DNA of 64,000 nucleotides from Ypsolopha sequella (taxonomy: Eukaryota; Arthropoda; Insecta; Lepidoptera; Ypsolophidae): contig OW203989.1 in the NCBI GenBank assembly GCA_934047225.1, positions 9,461,977 to 9,525,976 on the forward strand, in the 5' to 3' direction. The notes under the pieces were generated by a model. It had not been told where the DNA came from. It worked only from the letters and a program-made list of their open reading frames with translations, and made no database searches. Below, one piece after another: positions 45,678 through 56,646 of the stretch. The translations under genes were made by a program, and so were the position numbers. The first letter of the stretch is position 1. Each line of letters starts with the position of its first letter.

Positions 45678-46695
45678 GGTAAAATTGGTGAGGAAGAATC
45701 AATCAAAGCCGATTTATCTGGCTTTCTAATGTGTCTCCGTGTAAAAAGACTTCACTGGAGGATTTCCAGTTGAAATTTACACAAACTCTCATATTAATAA
45801 CAAACAAAGTTCGAAATAGTTCTAATGTAGAAAAATTCAGTTTTTTTTTTTTTTGGTTCCTATCTGTCGCTTTTTATGAAAACTGTAAAAGAAAGCTCCA
45901 AAATATCATTTTATTGATAATTAGTGACAAAAAATCATAAACTGTTGTTGTTTTCCTAGTAAAAATAATTAAAACTTAATAATTAGAACTTTTATTCATG
46001 AATCGGTAATAATCGATAATAGTTCCACTCTAGCTGATCACAGATACAAATCATAGATTTACATCAATTATCTGATCTGTGAATTCAACTTAGAGCAGCT
46101 TAGAGCGCCCTAAAAAGCGACTTAAATTTAAGTTTGGTGCTTCTCAGAATAGCAAAATATATTGCGATTCCCTAAAATTGTGATTTTTTAGGACGCTCTA
46201 AATTTAAGCGTGTGCTTCCCAGAATAGGTGTCTATATATATATAAAAAAAAACTTAAATACTGGCAAAATTTATATATTAATGTTTCAGTTCTGCATATG
46301 ATTCCTATTCCTCAAAGGAGGACAAAAATTTACCCAAATATGTTTTTCAAATATTAAAACGCTAAATCATATAGTCAAAACGCGCATGTTCAAGAAATTG
46401 ATTACAATTTTTTGTATTTCATGAAATACATAGAAAAAAGCCAGCCCTTACATGGCTTTAATTTTTTTGTGCTATAAGGTTTTGCCCTAGTTTACGCCTT
46501 TTGAGCTTAGAACTGTGGAACTATCTATGATAAGGATAACATTAAACTTCAGATGATAGTGAACATTATTAATTAAGGCGCCTCTTCCCAACATCATCCA
46601 AATATTACTATATTGATTAAGTTATCATCATGATTAAGTTAACGGTTAAAAATTATGAAAATATATATATTGTTAGTTACACCATATACTATGTG

Positions 46696-47115
46696 TTACT
46701 ACGTATAGACCGACAACTCCCATAAATCAAGGCGTAGCAAATTTTTTACGCGCCCTTTCGGCACTAGGTGTCGCAAAGTGTTGCAAATACGCATAATTTG
46801 TTTAATTGGCTGCAAGTAAACTCTCATGGGTACCAAGTAAACACTAAACATGTGGCTGTAATAGTTTTGTTTAGAAAAAGTAAATGGCGCTAAGTTAACA
46901 ACACTAACAGTGAATGTTTCAGCGCCATCTATTATCGAAGTAGGAATTATTTTTATGTTACGTGACATCGCTGTGCCACTAGCGTCACCAATCGGTCTTT
47001 TTTAGCATCGTGTTCGTTAGAGGATTTAGCAACGCCATCTAGATTTCGTTACAATTTTACACCTTTTTTGTGGCTACAAACTGATGTATTGGAACTGGTA
47101 GTCTATACGTAGTAA
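46696..47115. repeat. MITE with TTACTACGTATAGAC inverted ends
   Basis: Perfect 15-bp inverted ends: TTACTACGTATAGAC at 46,696-46,710 and GTCTATACGTAGTAA at 47,101-47,115. About 420 bp, no coding frame. Confidence 0.75.
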
Positions 47116-47119
47116 TACT

Positions 47120-48569
47120 TAGTCTATGGTTAAACTATAAAACACAACTTCATTTTAAGAAATTACTCTCGCGTATAACCCAGCGTAATACAGTACGCGC
47201 TGATATGAACATTAGTTAATTTATTATAGTTTCTGTCGATTTTTGTAGTGACACAGGTCGACTCAAGGTCGTTTCCGGCTACCTGCCTGAAAATACACCA
47301 CCGGTTAGCACCAAAAAAGTCATTACGTAAGGAGCACAAAATGTGTCTATTCTGCTGCAAAAAGCACGGTAACTTAACCTACTGCTAAAGATTCTGAAAC
47401 TGAGATTTTGGTCTTGATTTTTACATAACAACATATATGTATCACTTATGTAGTACTAAATGTACGGAATCGTACTCGTAGAGGTCATCTGTTTGCTTAT
47501 ATTAATGAATATTCAAAATAATATGTGGTGAAATATTTTTCTTATTTTCCTGGGCTCCCGGTCTGAGTTTTGCCACGAACGGATAAAAATGGTATTAGCA
47601 TGCGCCCTCACTGCAGCTTTAATCAGTAACATATATATAATTACAAATCATTATACAATTCATACCCTCTAAAGAAATAGAACAAGCCCCTAGTTGGAGC
47701 TTTAGATAAAAGCCCTGCAGATAAGGAAAGCATGTAAACTGTGCAGTTGTGTACTGCCCTACTTTACTCCCCCTTTGCTTGGTTACACAGAAACCTATTG
47801 TTTTCTTTTTTTTCAGCATTTAACATATATTCTTAAGACACGAAAATACAGAAAAGTTCTTTTTGTAAATTACTCTGGGGTCGTTTACAATTAGCCAGTT
47901 AATATGAATAACTGAAGATGAAAAGTTCATTATTCTAAAAGCTGTGATAAAATGAGGTGCTTATTTTTTATAATATTTTTTTTACACTAGAATCCTGAAT
48001 CGGCGATTAAAGGTAAGATCATGACACCTTTCTTTACTTATGTTCTCTATAGATAGAGACCTCCTTTTGACATGCCCTTGGAGATGATTCCTGTTGTGAC
48101 GATATTGAAATTTGCAAATATTCTAAAATTTTACATACTGAAGAAGAGCAATTTCAAAAGTACCCGGAATAGAAGAGCTTGTTTGACCAGATTGATGGAT
48201 GTGGAAGAGGCGAAAGAGGTGAAAGATAAAAAAAAAATCGAAATCAAAAAGTTTATTCAATTTAAAGAGGTATGTATATTTGTACAAATATTTAATTAAT
48301 CTCTGGGAAATATAAGCCGTCATCTTTGCCACATAACATACCTTTCCTAAATAATAATAATAATATCATGGCTTATTAATTATTACTATTCTGAACGAAT
48401 AATCTACTGTTAACAAGATTCTGGAAATAATCTACTGTTAATCCATGATTAGTAAACAATTATAGCCATTATCTGATCCCTAGCTTCCATATATTTTGAC
48501 AGTTGCTACTCAATCATACTCGTACATTAAATGTTACAAGTCTTCTAAAACTAGGGGTTATTGTATGCT
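47120..48569. other. No gene recognised
   Basis: Apart from repeat M at 47,165-47,330, only short frames without motifs. AT-rich. Confidence 0.4.
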
Positions 48570-48698
48570 TTATATACACATTACGTTAGATTATGATAAT
48601 ATTATTACCGATATCAGCGAAATTACAGCAATTTCAAAAATACGAACCGGAAATAAACTCTATTTTCTGTGAGCACTTAAGCCTATATTTATTTATTT
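48570..48698 (+). repeat. 129-bp direct repeat, left copy
   Basis: Repeated at 51,743-51,871 with about three differences (for example GATATCAGCG/GATATCAACG). The pair directly brackets the interrupted X repeat. Confidence 0.85.
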
Positions 48699-49386
48699 TC
48701 AATGCAAGTGCTCGTAAAGGCCCACTTTTTATGCATCAAAACCGAACAGAACGTCGATTATTTTGCCCTAGGGCTTTATTATTATTATTTTTTTAACACT
48801 TAAACACGCCTTGTTGTTTTAAAACAACACAATTTTAAAATTTCAAATAAAATATAACAATCAAAAATTGGTAATATTGTAATGGAAACACGATGCAACG
48901 CAAATTTATTTATAAAAATAAATATAATTGTAATATTTCATCCCTATAAATTTTTAGTTTTTTTTTCTTTTAAAAATACGCAAGCCTTATAAAGAGAGGT
49001 TATAGAAAATTCATTACATTTTTTTTATATATTTTTGAATATACTTATAACAAAAGTTGCCTTGTTAATGCAATAAAAATTTAGGAAAAAGTAAAAAAAA
49101 AAAATTTACAATTTAAAAAAGAAAATCACATTAAGATTATTTATTTATCATTAAAACCCCCTTAGTAATAAATATGTATATATTTCTTTTCTCATATTGT
49201 GAAACAGTTTGGCCATCGCATGTATCATTTTCTTAAAAAAGGAATAATTGGGCATTTAAGGGTTAAATTTGTTTGCAATGGTTGGCTAACCTGCAGCCTT
49301 TCCTGTGTACCATAAACGTTATACTTTTTTTTCCACTGTTTAACGGCTCTGGATACAGTCCTTTTTAGCCAATCATAATATAAAGT
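48699..49386 (+). repeat. Repeat X, left part
   Basis: Begins CAATGCAAGTGCTCGTAAAG. It includes an AT-rich extra segment (about 48,800-49,250) not present in the copy at 16,888, then TGGTTGGCTAACCTGCAGCC and on to the Penelope insertion. It continues at 51,572. Confidence 0.7.
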
Positions 49387-51559
49387 GATTTATATAAAAA
49401 CGGCTCACCTCAATACGTGTTATGATCGGGAAAGCCGACCAGTTTCAGCAGATTTAGACTGCCTTCATCTGGGCGAGTAAAGACGTTTACGCGACGACGT
49501 TACGCCTCACACTGCGGGCTGCGGCTCGCAGGGCTCGGGATGACATCGATGCAGATGGTATTGGTGGTCGGACCGGTAGGGCGTCCGCACAATTAGTTAC
49601 TTCCGGGCTTGCGTTATTATTTACCGGAGTGACACCAAACAACGATAAACACGCGGAACTTATAGTATCTACGTCACTTTCAGTAAAGTCTGTGAGTGAT
49701 CCGGTAACTGTTTTTAGCACAGGTTTCCACACCGCGGGCAAAGCCCAACCACTGTCTCTATTGAAATTCGGACGTCGGCTTATTTCTATGGATTCGCGAA
49801 TTTTACGTGGCACAAATAACTTTTCACGAACTAACACTTTCGCTTTATCGAATCTCATAAAATGTGTAGTATCCGAATTTACGACATGGTCTGCAACGGC
49901 GGATCCGTTGCAATCGAGTTTTCTCATGCATCTAATGTGTTCCGTCAGTCTGGTTGACACGTTCCGTCTCGTCTCACCGATGTAACTCTTGCCACAGTCA
50001 CATGGGATGGAATAAACACCGGGGGTATTTAGTGGCTCTTTGTCCTTCGGCGAACGCAGTAACTGCCTTAATCTACTGGGTGGACGGAAAAATGTTTTAA
50101 TGCTGTATTTCCGGCGAAGCAGATGTCCTATTTTATCCGTCACACCCTTCACAAATGGAAGATACACCGGAGCTCTTTCAACCACATGTGGGCGCTGATA
50201 GGTGGACTGGTTCGCTATCCGGTTACACTGCCTCCAGTTGTAGCCATTACTCTCAAGTACGTTTCTGACATGACTGAGTTCAGCGTCCACATATTGCAGA
50301 TCGCACAGACTCAGTGCTCTGTTAATAAGCGTACGAGGGACGGACGAGAGATGTTTCGGGTGATGGTGTGAGTCGGCTCGCAGGTATCGGTCTGTGTGTG
50401 TTTGTTTCCTGTACACCGTGTGTTCCAACCTGCCTCCGGGACTTCGTACCACCAACACGTCGAGAAACGGTAAAACACCATTGACTTCACTCTCACTAGT
50501 AAACGCTACTTTAGGATGGATGGAATTTAAGTGTGCTGTGATGTGTTCCACTTCATTACGATTGACAATGGCAAAAACATCGTCAACATAACGCCACCAG
50601 TATCTTGGAGTATACGGTGTATTCTGAAGAGCTTTTTGCTCAAACCACTCCATGAATATATTTGCTACTACCGGAGCTATGGGGGAACCCATAGCCACTC
50701 CGTCAGTTTGAAGGTAAAAATCTCCACGCCAGATCAGATAGCCGCTTCGAAGACAAAATTCTATAATGTTTATGTACTCTATAGGCATATCATTTTCCTT
50801 CAATAGGTCAGCGATGATATTTACTGTCTCTCCCACAGGTACATTCGTGAATAGGGAAGTCACGTCGAAGCTAACCATAAGTTCGTTGTCCTTTAAACGA
50901 ACATCATCCAACATTTGAACGAAGTGTCTTGAGTCCTTCACATAGCTACTCGTTTTCCCCGTCAATGGTTGTAAAATGTTTGCCATATGACGTGACAAAT
51001 TGTATGTCGGCGAATCAATCTGGCTAACTATTGGTCTAAGAGGCCAGTTGGGCTTGTGAATTTTTGGTAGCCCATATATTTTTGGAGCAGTAGGGTTACG
51101 GGGTCTGAGACGATTTACGAGCTCCCGATCGTGTTCCGGCAATGTCTCCAAGAGCTTTTGTACTTTTGTTGTCACTCTGGATGTTGGATTGTAGTTGACT
51201 TTTTTGTAAGTGCTGGTATCACTTACTAACTCCGTGACTTTGCATTCGTAATCGATTGTGTTTACGATAACCGTCGCATTGCCTTTATCGGCCGGTAACA
51301 CCAATAATTCGTCATTTTTCCGCAAACGATGTAATGCAGAAAGTTCTTGCTTAGATATGTTCGGCTTAGGTAGTTTGGATTTGCGCAACAGAGTAGAAAT
51401 ATCTTGCCTGATACATTCTGCATCGTTAACAGGTATTTTATTACGAAAGATTGTATCTTCAACGCTTGCAATAATACTCTCCACAGGTAATTTGTCAGGG
51501 GAAGGTGAGCCGTTTTTATATAAATCATGAATTATCCTCAAGTCTCATTTAATTCTATA
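49387..51559 (-). mobile_element. Penelope-like element with 12-bp target duplications
   Basis: Exact ATAATATAAAGT lies at 49,375-49,386 and 51,560-51,571. The element carries one long open frame (RT plus GIY-YIG). Its 5' end (51,559-51,504 on the minus strand) is an inverted piece of its own 3' end, including TATATAAAAACGGCTCACC. Inverted partial end copies of this kind are known for Penelope-like elements. It sits inside repeat X. Confidence 0.9.
49487..51541 (-). CDS. Penelope-like RT-GIY-YIG protein, N-terminus truncated
   Basis: 684 open residues with no frameshift. The N-terminal part has LPADKGNATVIVNTIDY and PKIYGLPKIHKP, as in Penelope-like RTs. RT motifs: SFDVTSLFTNVPV (about 224), GVAMGSPIAPVVANIFMEW (about 283) and YVDD (about 317). 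A GIY-YIG endonuclease follows: GVYSIPCDCGKSYIGETRR (about 507-525). The frame opens with TTG at 51,541, and no in-frame ATG occurs before about residue 185. The first dozen codons come from the inverted element end. The normal N-terminus is therefore missing and the copy is 5'-truncated, although the catalytic domains look intact. The protein would prime reverse transcription at a nick made by the endonuclease. Confidence 0.9.
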   Translation of the reverse strand: MRIIHDLYKNGSPSPDKLPVESIIASVEDTIFRNKIPVNDAECIRQDISTLLRKSKLPKPNISKQELSALHRLRKNDELLVLPADKGNATVIVNTIDYECKVTELVSDTSTYKKVNYNPTSRVTTKVQKLLETLPEHDRELVNRLRPRNPTAPKIYGLPKIHKPNWPLRPIVSQIDSPTYNLSRHMANILQPLTGKTSSYVKDSRHFVQMLDDVRLKDNELMVSFDVTSLFTNVPVGETVNIIADLLKENDMPIEYINIIEFCLRSGYLIWRGDFYLQTDGVAMGSPIAPVVANIFMEWFEQKALQNTPYTPRYWWRYVDDVFAIVNRNEVEHITAHLNSIHPKVAFTSESEVNGVLPFLDVLVVRSPGGRLEHTVYRKQTHTDRYLRADSHHHPKHLSSVPRTLINRALSLCDLQYVDAELSHVRNVLESNGYNWRQCNRIANQSTYQRPHVVERAPVYLPFVKGVTDKIGHLLRRKYSIKTFFRPPSRLRQLLRSPKDKEPLNTPGVYSIPCDCGKSYIGETRRNVSTRLTEHIRCMRKLDCNGSAVADHVVNSDTTHFMRFDKAKVLVREKLFVPRKIRESIEISRRPNFNRDSGWALPAVWKPVLKTVTGSLTDFTESDVDTISSACLSLFGVTPVNNNASPEVTNCADALPVRPPIPSASMSSRALRAAARSVRRNVVA

Positions 51560-51571
51560 ATAATATAAAGT

Positions 51572-51742
51572 TCACAAGATTATATTTGTTTTATTTCCTC
51601 ACACTATGCATTGAAAAACGTAGTATGATACACGGGCGTAAGAGCAATAAATTACTCGGTTACGTTTAAAACACTCGCTATGCTCGTGTTTTAAATCGTC
51701 CTCGTAATTTATTCCTTTTTGCCCTTGTAGCATAAACTACTA
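51572..51742 (+). repeat. Repeat X, right part
   Basis: Continues the copy broken at 49,386: TTCACAAGATTATATTTG to GTAGCATAAACTACTATTA, nearly identical to 17,140-17,309. Confidence 0.85.
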
Positions 51743-51871
51743 TTATATACACATTACGTTAGATTATGATAATATTATTACCGATATCAACGAAATTATA
51801 GCAATTTCAAAAATACGAACCGGAAATAAACTCTATTTTCTGTGAGCACGTAAGCCTATATTTATTTATTT
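51743..51871 (+). repeat. 129-bp direct repeat, right copy
   Basis: See 48,570-48,698. It starts immediately after the X element's terminal ACTACTA. Confidence 0.85.
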
Positions 51872-52182
51872 ATTTAGTAGCCAATTTATTTCTAGCCTAT
51901 AAGTAAACAGTTATTATTGACAGTTTATTGTTAGTAAATCTTAGGGTCCGACAACCACACAGAACCGCGTTCTGCGTTCTGCGATCACTGTAACCTATAC
52001 GATGGCTGGATCTGGTGCAGATCGTGGCGGTCAAGGAGAATGTGCGTTCTCTATCTATCTATCTTTATCTATATTCTCTATCTCTCAGCTAGATCAATTT
52101 AGGAAAAAATCGTTGTCCTTCAGGTTCAAAATTGAAAGCATTTTGCAATTAAAAAAAAAACTTGCTTCATTTCTGCTGAAGA

Positions 52183-52460
52183 GTCAAATTCAAAATTCAA
52201 AAAGTTCATTTTGCAAAGTAGGTATATATAATACACGTTTCACAAGTCAAATTTTAATCTTATAAAAATATATGTAATAAAATAATAAATGTACATGAAC
52301 TAGATTAAATGTTTATTTAATTTATGTAGCAATATATATACGATTAAAATTATAGGTAAAATATTACTATACAAGGTGAAATCCAATCAACCGCCCGAAC
52401 CCATACCGGAGACCCGGCCAGGGACCAGGAACAAGGTTCAATGATCACCAACCGTCATGT
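52183..52460 (-). mobile_element. LINE 3' end, uninterrupted copy
   Basis: On the minus strand it runs from GGTGATCATTGAACCTTG through CCGGGTCTCCGGTATGG to CTTTGCAAAATGAAC and a TTTTGAATTTTGAA tail. This is the intact version of the element split by the LINE at 11,434-16,237. It is cut at its 5' side near 52,460. Confidence 0.8.
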
Positions 52461-53224
52461 TATTTTGTATGTTATTATTGGTGCATTTAATCAACATGTC
52501 TTTAAATTTAGCACAGGACCGTGAAGAGTGTAGGTATAAAAGAAGAGTGTAATTATAAAAGAAGTTAGAAGCCTACACATGGCAGAGCAGAAGCGGCCCT
52601 AATATTGATGATATCAAAATTTGCAGCTACGTTAGGAAATTTACAGTAGCATTAAGAAATGTGCTACTATAACATATACCTATATCGTCACGGCATGAAT
52701 CCCTTGAGGGGGTGTAAGAGGTGTTTCCCAGTATGGACTGTGAAATTTTCCGCCGACGTCCGTTTATTACGACCCAGCGTGATGGGTCTTGAGCCGTATC
52801 GCCGTATTTAGGGCACAAAATATGGACTCACAGCTTAAGACGAGGCCTTCCTTAGGCACACAGCGACTTTGCAATTATAACTAACTTTCATAAAGTTGAA
52901 AATTGCGTGCGGCAACGAGTCTAATTTTAAGATTAAAATCTATTAAAATTACAATATTGCATTTAAGTTATTTTTGAACTTACATTGGTTTAATAAACAA
53001 GATTTTGGTATTGATAGTAAAATATCAAATAGATTAAACGCAAAACCAAAAAAACACTCAAAAAGAGACTATTTTCAAAAATAAAATCTATCGTGCGAAA
53101 GTTTTCCAGTTGGGTAATAACGCTACTTACAACGTCACATAAAGGTTTGAAAAAACATTTATATAAGTTTCATATTGTTTGCGTCTGTGGTAGATTTAGT
53201 AAAATCATTTAAAAACTGTTGAAA
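52461..53224. other. No gene recognised
   Basis: Includes a block at 52,680-52,760 (ATCGTCACGGCATGAATCCC, GTGTTTCCCAGTATGGAC) resembling 32,750-32,800, so a low-copy repeat, possibly an LTR fragment. The rest is AT-rich. Confidence 0.4.
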
Positions 53225-53400
53225 AAGGAAGGCCTCCAGGGGCAGGTAGCCACCAACGACCTTTAGTCGATCTGTGTCGGTACAAATATTGACAGAAATT
53301 ATATTGAAATAACGTTCATATCAGTGCGCACTGCATTACGACGTCACGTTGCTGGGTCTCCGGGTAACACAAAATAAAAGAAAATAATACTTTTCTCATG
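53225..53400 (+). repeat. Dispersed repeat M
   Basis: Plus-strand copy with AATAACGTTCATATCAGTGC and AAAGAAAATAATACTTTTCTC; compare 61,420-61,590. Confidence 0.55.
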
Positions 53401-53589
53401 GACGCGATGGACGGAAAAAAACATCATAAATATTTTTTTTAATCAATATTAGTGCTAGAACCATACAAATACCATTAGTGGTTTCAAAGAAATAACCAAT
53501 TTTACTTAATTTTAGTCTAAAAACAGCTTGACTTTTAACATTTTTTTCTTGATGTTTCTTATACGCAAGAATAATTTCCTAAAATTTAG

Positions 53590-53800
53590 TTTAAAAGGCT
53601 TAAAAGGACTGTATCCAGAGCCGTTAAACAGTGGAAAAAAAAGTATAACATTTATGGTACACAGTAAAGACTGCAGGTTAGCCAACCATTGTAAATAAAT
53701 TAAAAAATAATAATAATAAAGCCCTAGGGCAAAATAATCGACTTTCTGTTCGGTTTTGATGCATAAAAAGTGGGCCTTTACGAGCACTTGCATTGAAAAT
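53590..53800 (-). repeat. Repeat X, partial
   Basis: Minus-strand X from the CAATGCAAGTGCTCG end to GGCTCTGGATACAGTCC. It is uninterrupted in the region where LINE 56,647-58,669 is inserted in the next copy. Confidence 0.75.
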
Positions 53801-54650
53801 ATAATAAAAACTATAAATAAAATAAATTTACAATAAATAAAAACTTAGTTTACTAAGATTGAAATAAAACAAGTTTTCTTTTAAAGTAAAACAAAATCAA
53901 AAACGTACTGACCAACTATAAATATATATCTCAGTGCAATCTTTCTCGTAAACTAAGAAACTTTATTAAAAGTAGGTATAAGAAGTTTCAAAGTGGTTTC
54001 AAAGTTTTCTTGATGTACAAGAGCTGTGTTATTGAAGTTAATTCAAAGCAGTGTTGAAAAAATTGAGAAGTTTTACTAAAATTAACTTCGAGTATAGAGT
54101 AGGTATTAAATATACTGAAATAGTATTTTGTGTAACCGTAACATAATTTGAGATATTGAGACAAGAGGGTTTGTTTACGAAACGAACGAAGTGAGTTTCG
54201 TCATAGACTAATAATTGTATTAGTCTATGGTTTCGTAATATTTTTGCACGAGTGTCCCAAAGCTTAATTATGTTCAGCTGCACACAATACTGTATCTACG
54301 AACATCAAAAATATCGTCTTTATTAAAATATTTTCAACTAACTATTTCATAAAAAATGAGAAGAAGACTTTCGTTCATGAACCTCGGGTGCGTCGTTCCG
54401 GTAAAGCTGCCTTGAATGCCAATCAGAATATAGAGGACGTGGCTTAAGAAATGTGGTCGGGAATGATTCTCTCTCTCTCTGTCTCTGTTGTTGATTGGGT
54501 CTCTAGCGGTTTTATAACAAATAGGGCCAATCGCAGTGCAGAATCGCGGTGTTATAATGTGATATTATAACATCAGCCAAACAATGTAGGTACTTATAAA
54601 ACCGATTTTGATGTTGTAATGACCGACCATATTGCAGTATGGGAGTAGAT

Positions 54651-54738
54651 AAAATGAATGTCTGAATCTAGACTTTATCTGAGAAGTAGATTAAATTGTC
54701 TACTCCTCAGATAAAGTCTAAGTTCAGATATTCATTTC
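54651..54738. repeat. 88-bp palindrome
   Basis: AATGAATGTCTGAATCTAGA faces AAGTTCAGATATTCATTT; nearly complete pairing, with AGACTTTATCTGAGAAGTAG against CTACTCCTCAGATAAAGTCT. Probably a tiny MITE. Confidence 0.8.
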
Positions 54739-55124
54739 ATTGTCGACTGATTTTGATTAAAGATTTTAAAACTAAGGAATAAATCGTCTTTTCATTCAAT
54801 TATTTATCAGGAAAATAGATCAAAGCTTTTGGGTCGTCTCTTTGTTTTTGTCGAGCGCTTTGTGAATAAAATTGCTCATTACAAATTATAAATTGAAATC
54901 TTTGTCATAAATCGAATTGCCTTTTGAAATGGATTAACATAATTTTGTGCCTTAAGCTTGTTATGTAAATTATTTTTTATGTGACATTTGGGATATATGT
55001 ATAGGTAAATTGATACATTTAAAAAAATAACACAAAATCTACATTACAATTTTAAAGGCATGCATGTGTAACAGAAAATACTAAATATGCTACCACGGTG
55101 TTCTATAAAAAAAAAATAAAAAAA

Positions 55125-55622
55125 AAATCGGCTAAGTGCAAGTCAGAATTGCGTACCTAGGGTTCCGTTTTATCGATGATAAATTTAATTTAGTCATTTT
55201 TTTTTGTGAATTTCTCAACCGCTTTATTTTTCCTGTAAACTTTACGTAGACACCATGATTTTTGTCCTATTTTTCGGTCCGCCAGTTTTGGAGATAAGGA
55301 CATAGATTTTTGTGGTTTTTCGAGGATTTCTCGAAATAGATGTAATTAAATATAGCCAAATTATATTTATTGGTTTAGATTTCCTGTTTTGGAGATAAGG
55401 GGGGGAGGCATACATATTTTTGTGGTTTTTTAAAGATTTCTCGAAAAAAAATGTTACACCACGATATGTGGGCAAATTAATGGTATTTTTGTGCCAAATT
55501 TCAAGTATTTATCTTGAACGGTGTTAAAGTTATGAGGCTGTGACATACGGACGGACGGACGGACGGACAACGGAGTCTCACCATAAAGGTTCCTTTTGTA
55601 CCTTTCAGGTTCTACGGAAGCC
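55125..55622 (+). repeat. Dispersed repeat R
   Basis: GGCTAAGTGCAAGTCAGAAT, GGGTTCCGTTTTATC, repeated TTTTGGAGATAAGG units, then (GGAC)n at 55,550-55,568 and GGTTCCTTTTGTACC. Inverse of 39,405-40,200. Confidence 0.65.
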
Positions 55623-55746
55623 TAAAAATACTGACTTAAATATTAACTGTGCACTTATATGATTTCTGGGTTGTCATGAAAAAAATAACCGCGAAGGTTA
55701 GGTATGGTGGTCGCCGGCAACTCACCATACGTACCTAACCGTCTAA

Positions 55747-56165
55747 GGCGATTTGCGAAAAATATACGGGTGTTTCTTTTCCATGTATTTCATGAAATAC
55801 ACAGAAAATTTTTCTAAATTTCTGTTATATGCATTTTGACTATTTAATCTAGGGTTTTGAAATTGGAAAACATGTTTGGATAAATTTTCCTCGATAGAAA
55901 TAATTGTTGAAATGAGGTCTTCAAACACACTTTTTCTCCTCGTCTGACGAATAGGAACCATATACAGAACTCGAACATTTTTCTTTGGGTGTGTTTTAGC
56001 AATATCCAGAGGTTTGTTATTTAAAATTTTGCTAGCTATTTTAGTTTTTTTAATAAAAATATAAAACCAACTTTTTTTCCTTTTGCCCTGAATCCGCCCC
56101 TCCCGCACTGCGCGATTTTGCGCTTGGAGTGAAAGTGACAAAAATAAAATTCGCATAGCCTCTTA
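55747..56165 (+). repeat. SINE-like repeat, headless copy
   Basis: Shares with 59,912-60,345 a conserved core (GGAAAACATGTTTGGATAAA and GAGGTCTTCAAACACACTTT) and the end TTCGCATAGCCTCTTAAT. The tRNA-like head is not seen here. Confidence 0.7.
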
Positions 56166-56429
56166 ATCTACCGGCTCTACTCTTTTTCGCTGAAGGATTT
56201 CTGATGGCAAATTTAGAGTCCAAAATAGTATTTTTGATGTGCAAATACAAATTTCCTAATTTAAAATGCTCAATTCATAATGCCGTTCATTTCGTTCGAC
56301 TGCCTCGAACACTAATGCGTAGGTCGCAGGCTCGAATCTCGTAGGGGCATTGTGTTGAATCTGCGTGTTTTATGGTAAAAAAGGATTTTTTGAAAGAGAG
56401 TAGTTCCCAAATTACAAAAGACAGGGTTA

Positions 56430-56646
56430 TAATAGTAGTTTATGGTACAAGGGCGAAAAGGAATAAATTAGTAATGTATTGCTCTTATACCCGTGTATCA
56501 TACTACGTTTTTCAATGCATAGTGTGAGGAAATAAAACAAATATAATCTTGTGAACTTTAAATTATGATTGGCTCAAAAGGAATGTATCCATAAAATTTA
56601 TGGTACATAGGAAAGGTTGCAGGTTAGCCAACCATTGTAAATAAAA
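56430..56646 (-). repeat. Repeat X, part left of the LINE
   Basis: Minus-strand X from its palindromic end (GGGCGAAAAGGAATAAATTA) to CAACCATTGTAAATAAA, where the LINE enters. It resumes at 58,670. Confidence 0.75.

Larger units (their letters stand above)
43353..46233. mobile_element. 2.9-kb element with imperfect terminal inverted repeats
   Basis: Left end GACCCCTATTCTGAAGCAAG; the right end, reversed, is GACACCTATTCTGGGAAGCA. Subterminal CCTAAAAA and CTCTAAA blocks are repeated in both orientations. It interrupts a SINE-like sequence, and an AACTTAAATACT block borders both ends. It contains a two-exon gene (44,771-45,677) and a piece of LINE-like sequence near 44,100-44,260. No transposase was recognised, so the superfamily is open. 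Confidence 0.6.

Noticed and set aside
50123..50806. Plus-strand frames over the Penelope element
   Set aside because: They are antisense shadows of the RT-GIY-YIG frame and carry no motif.
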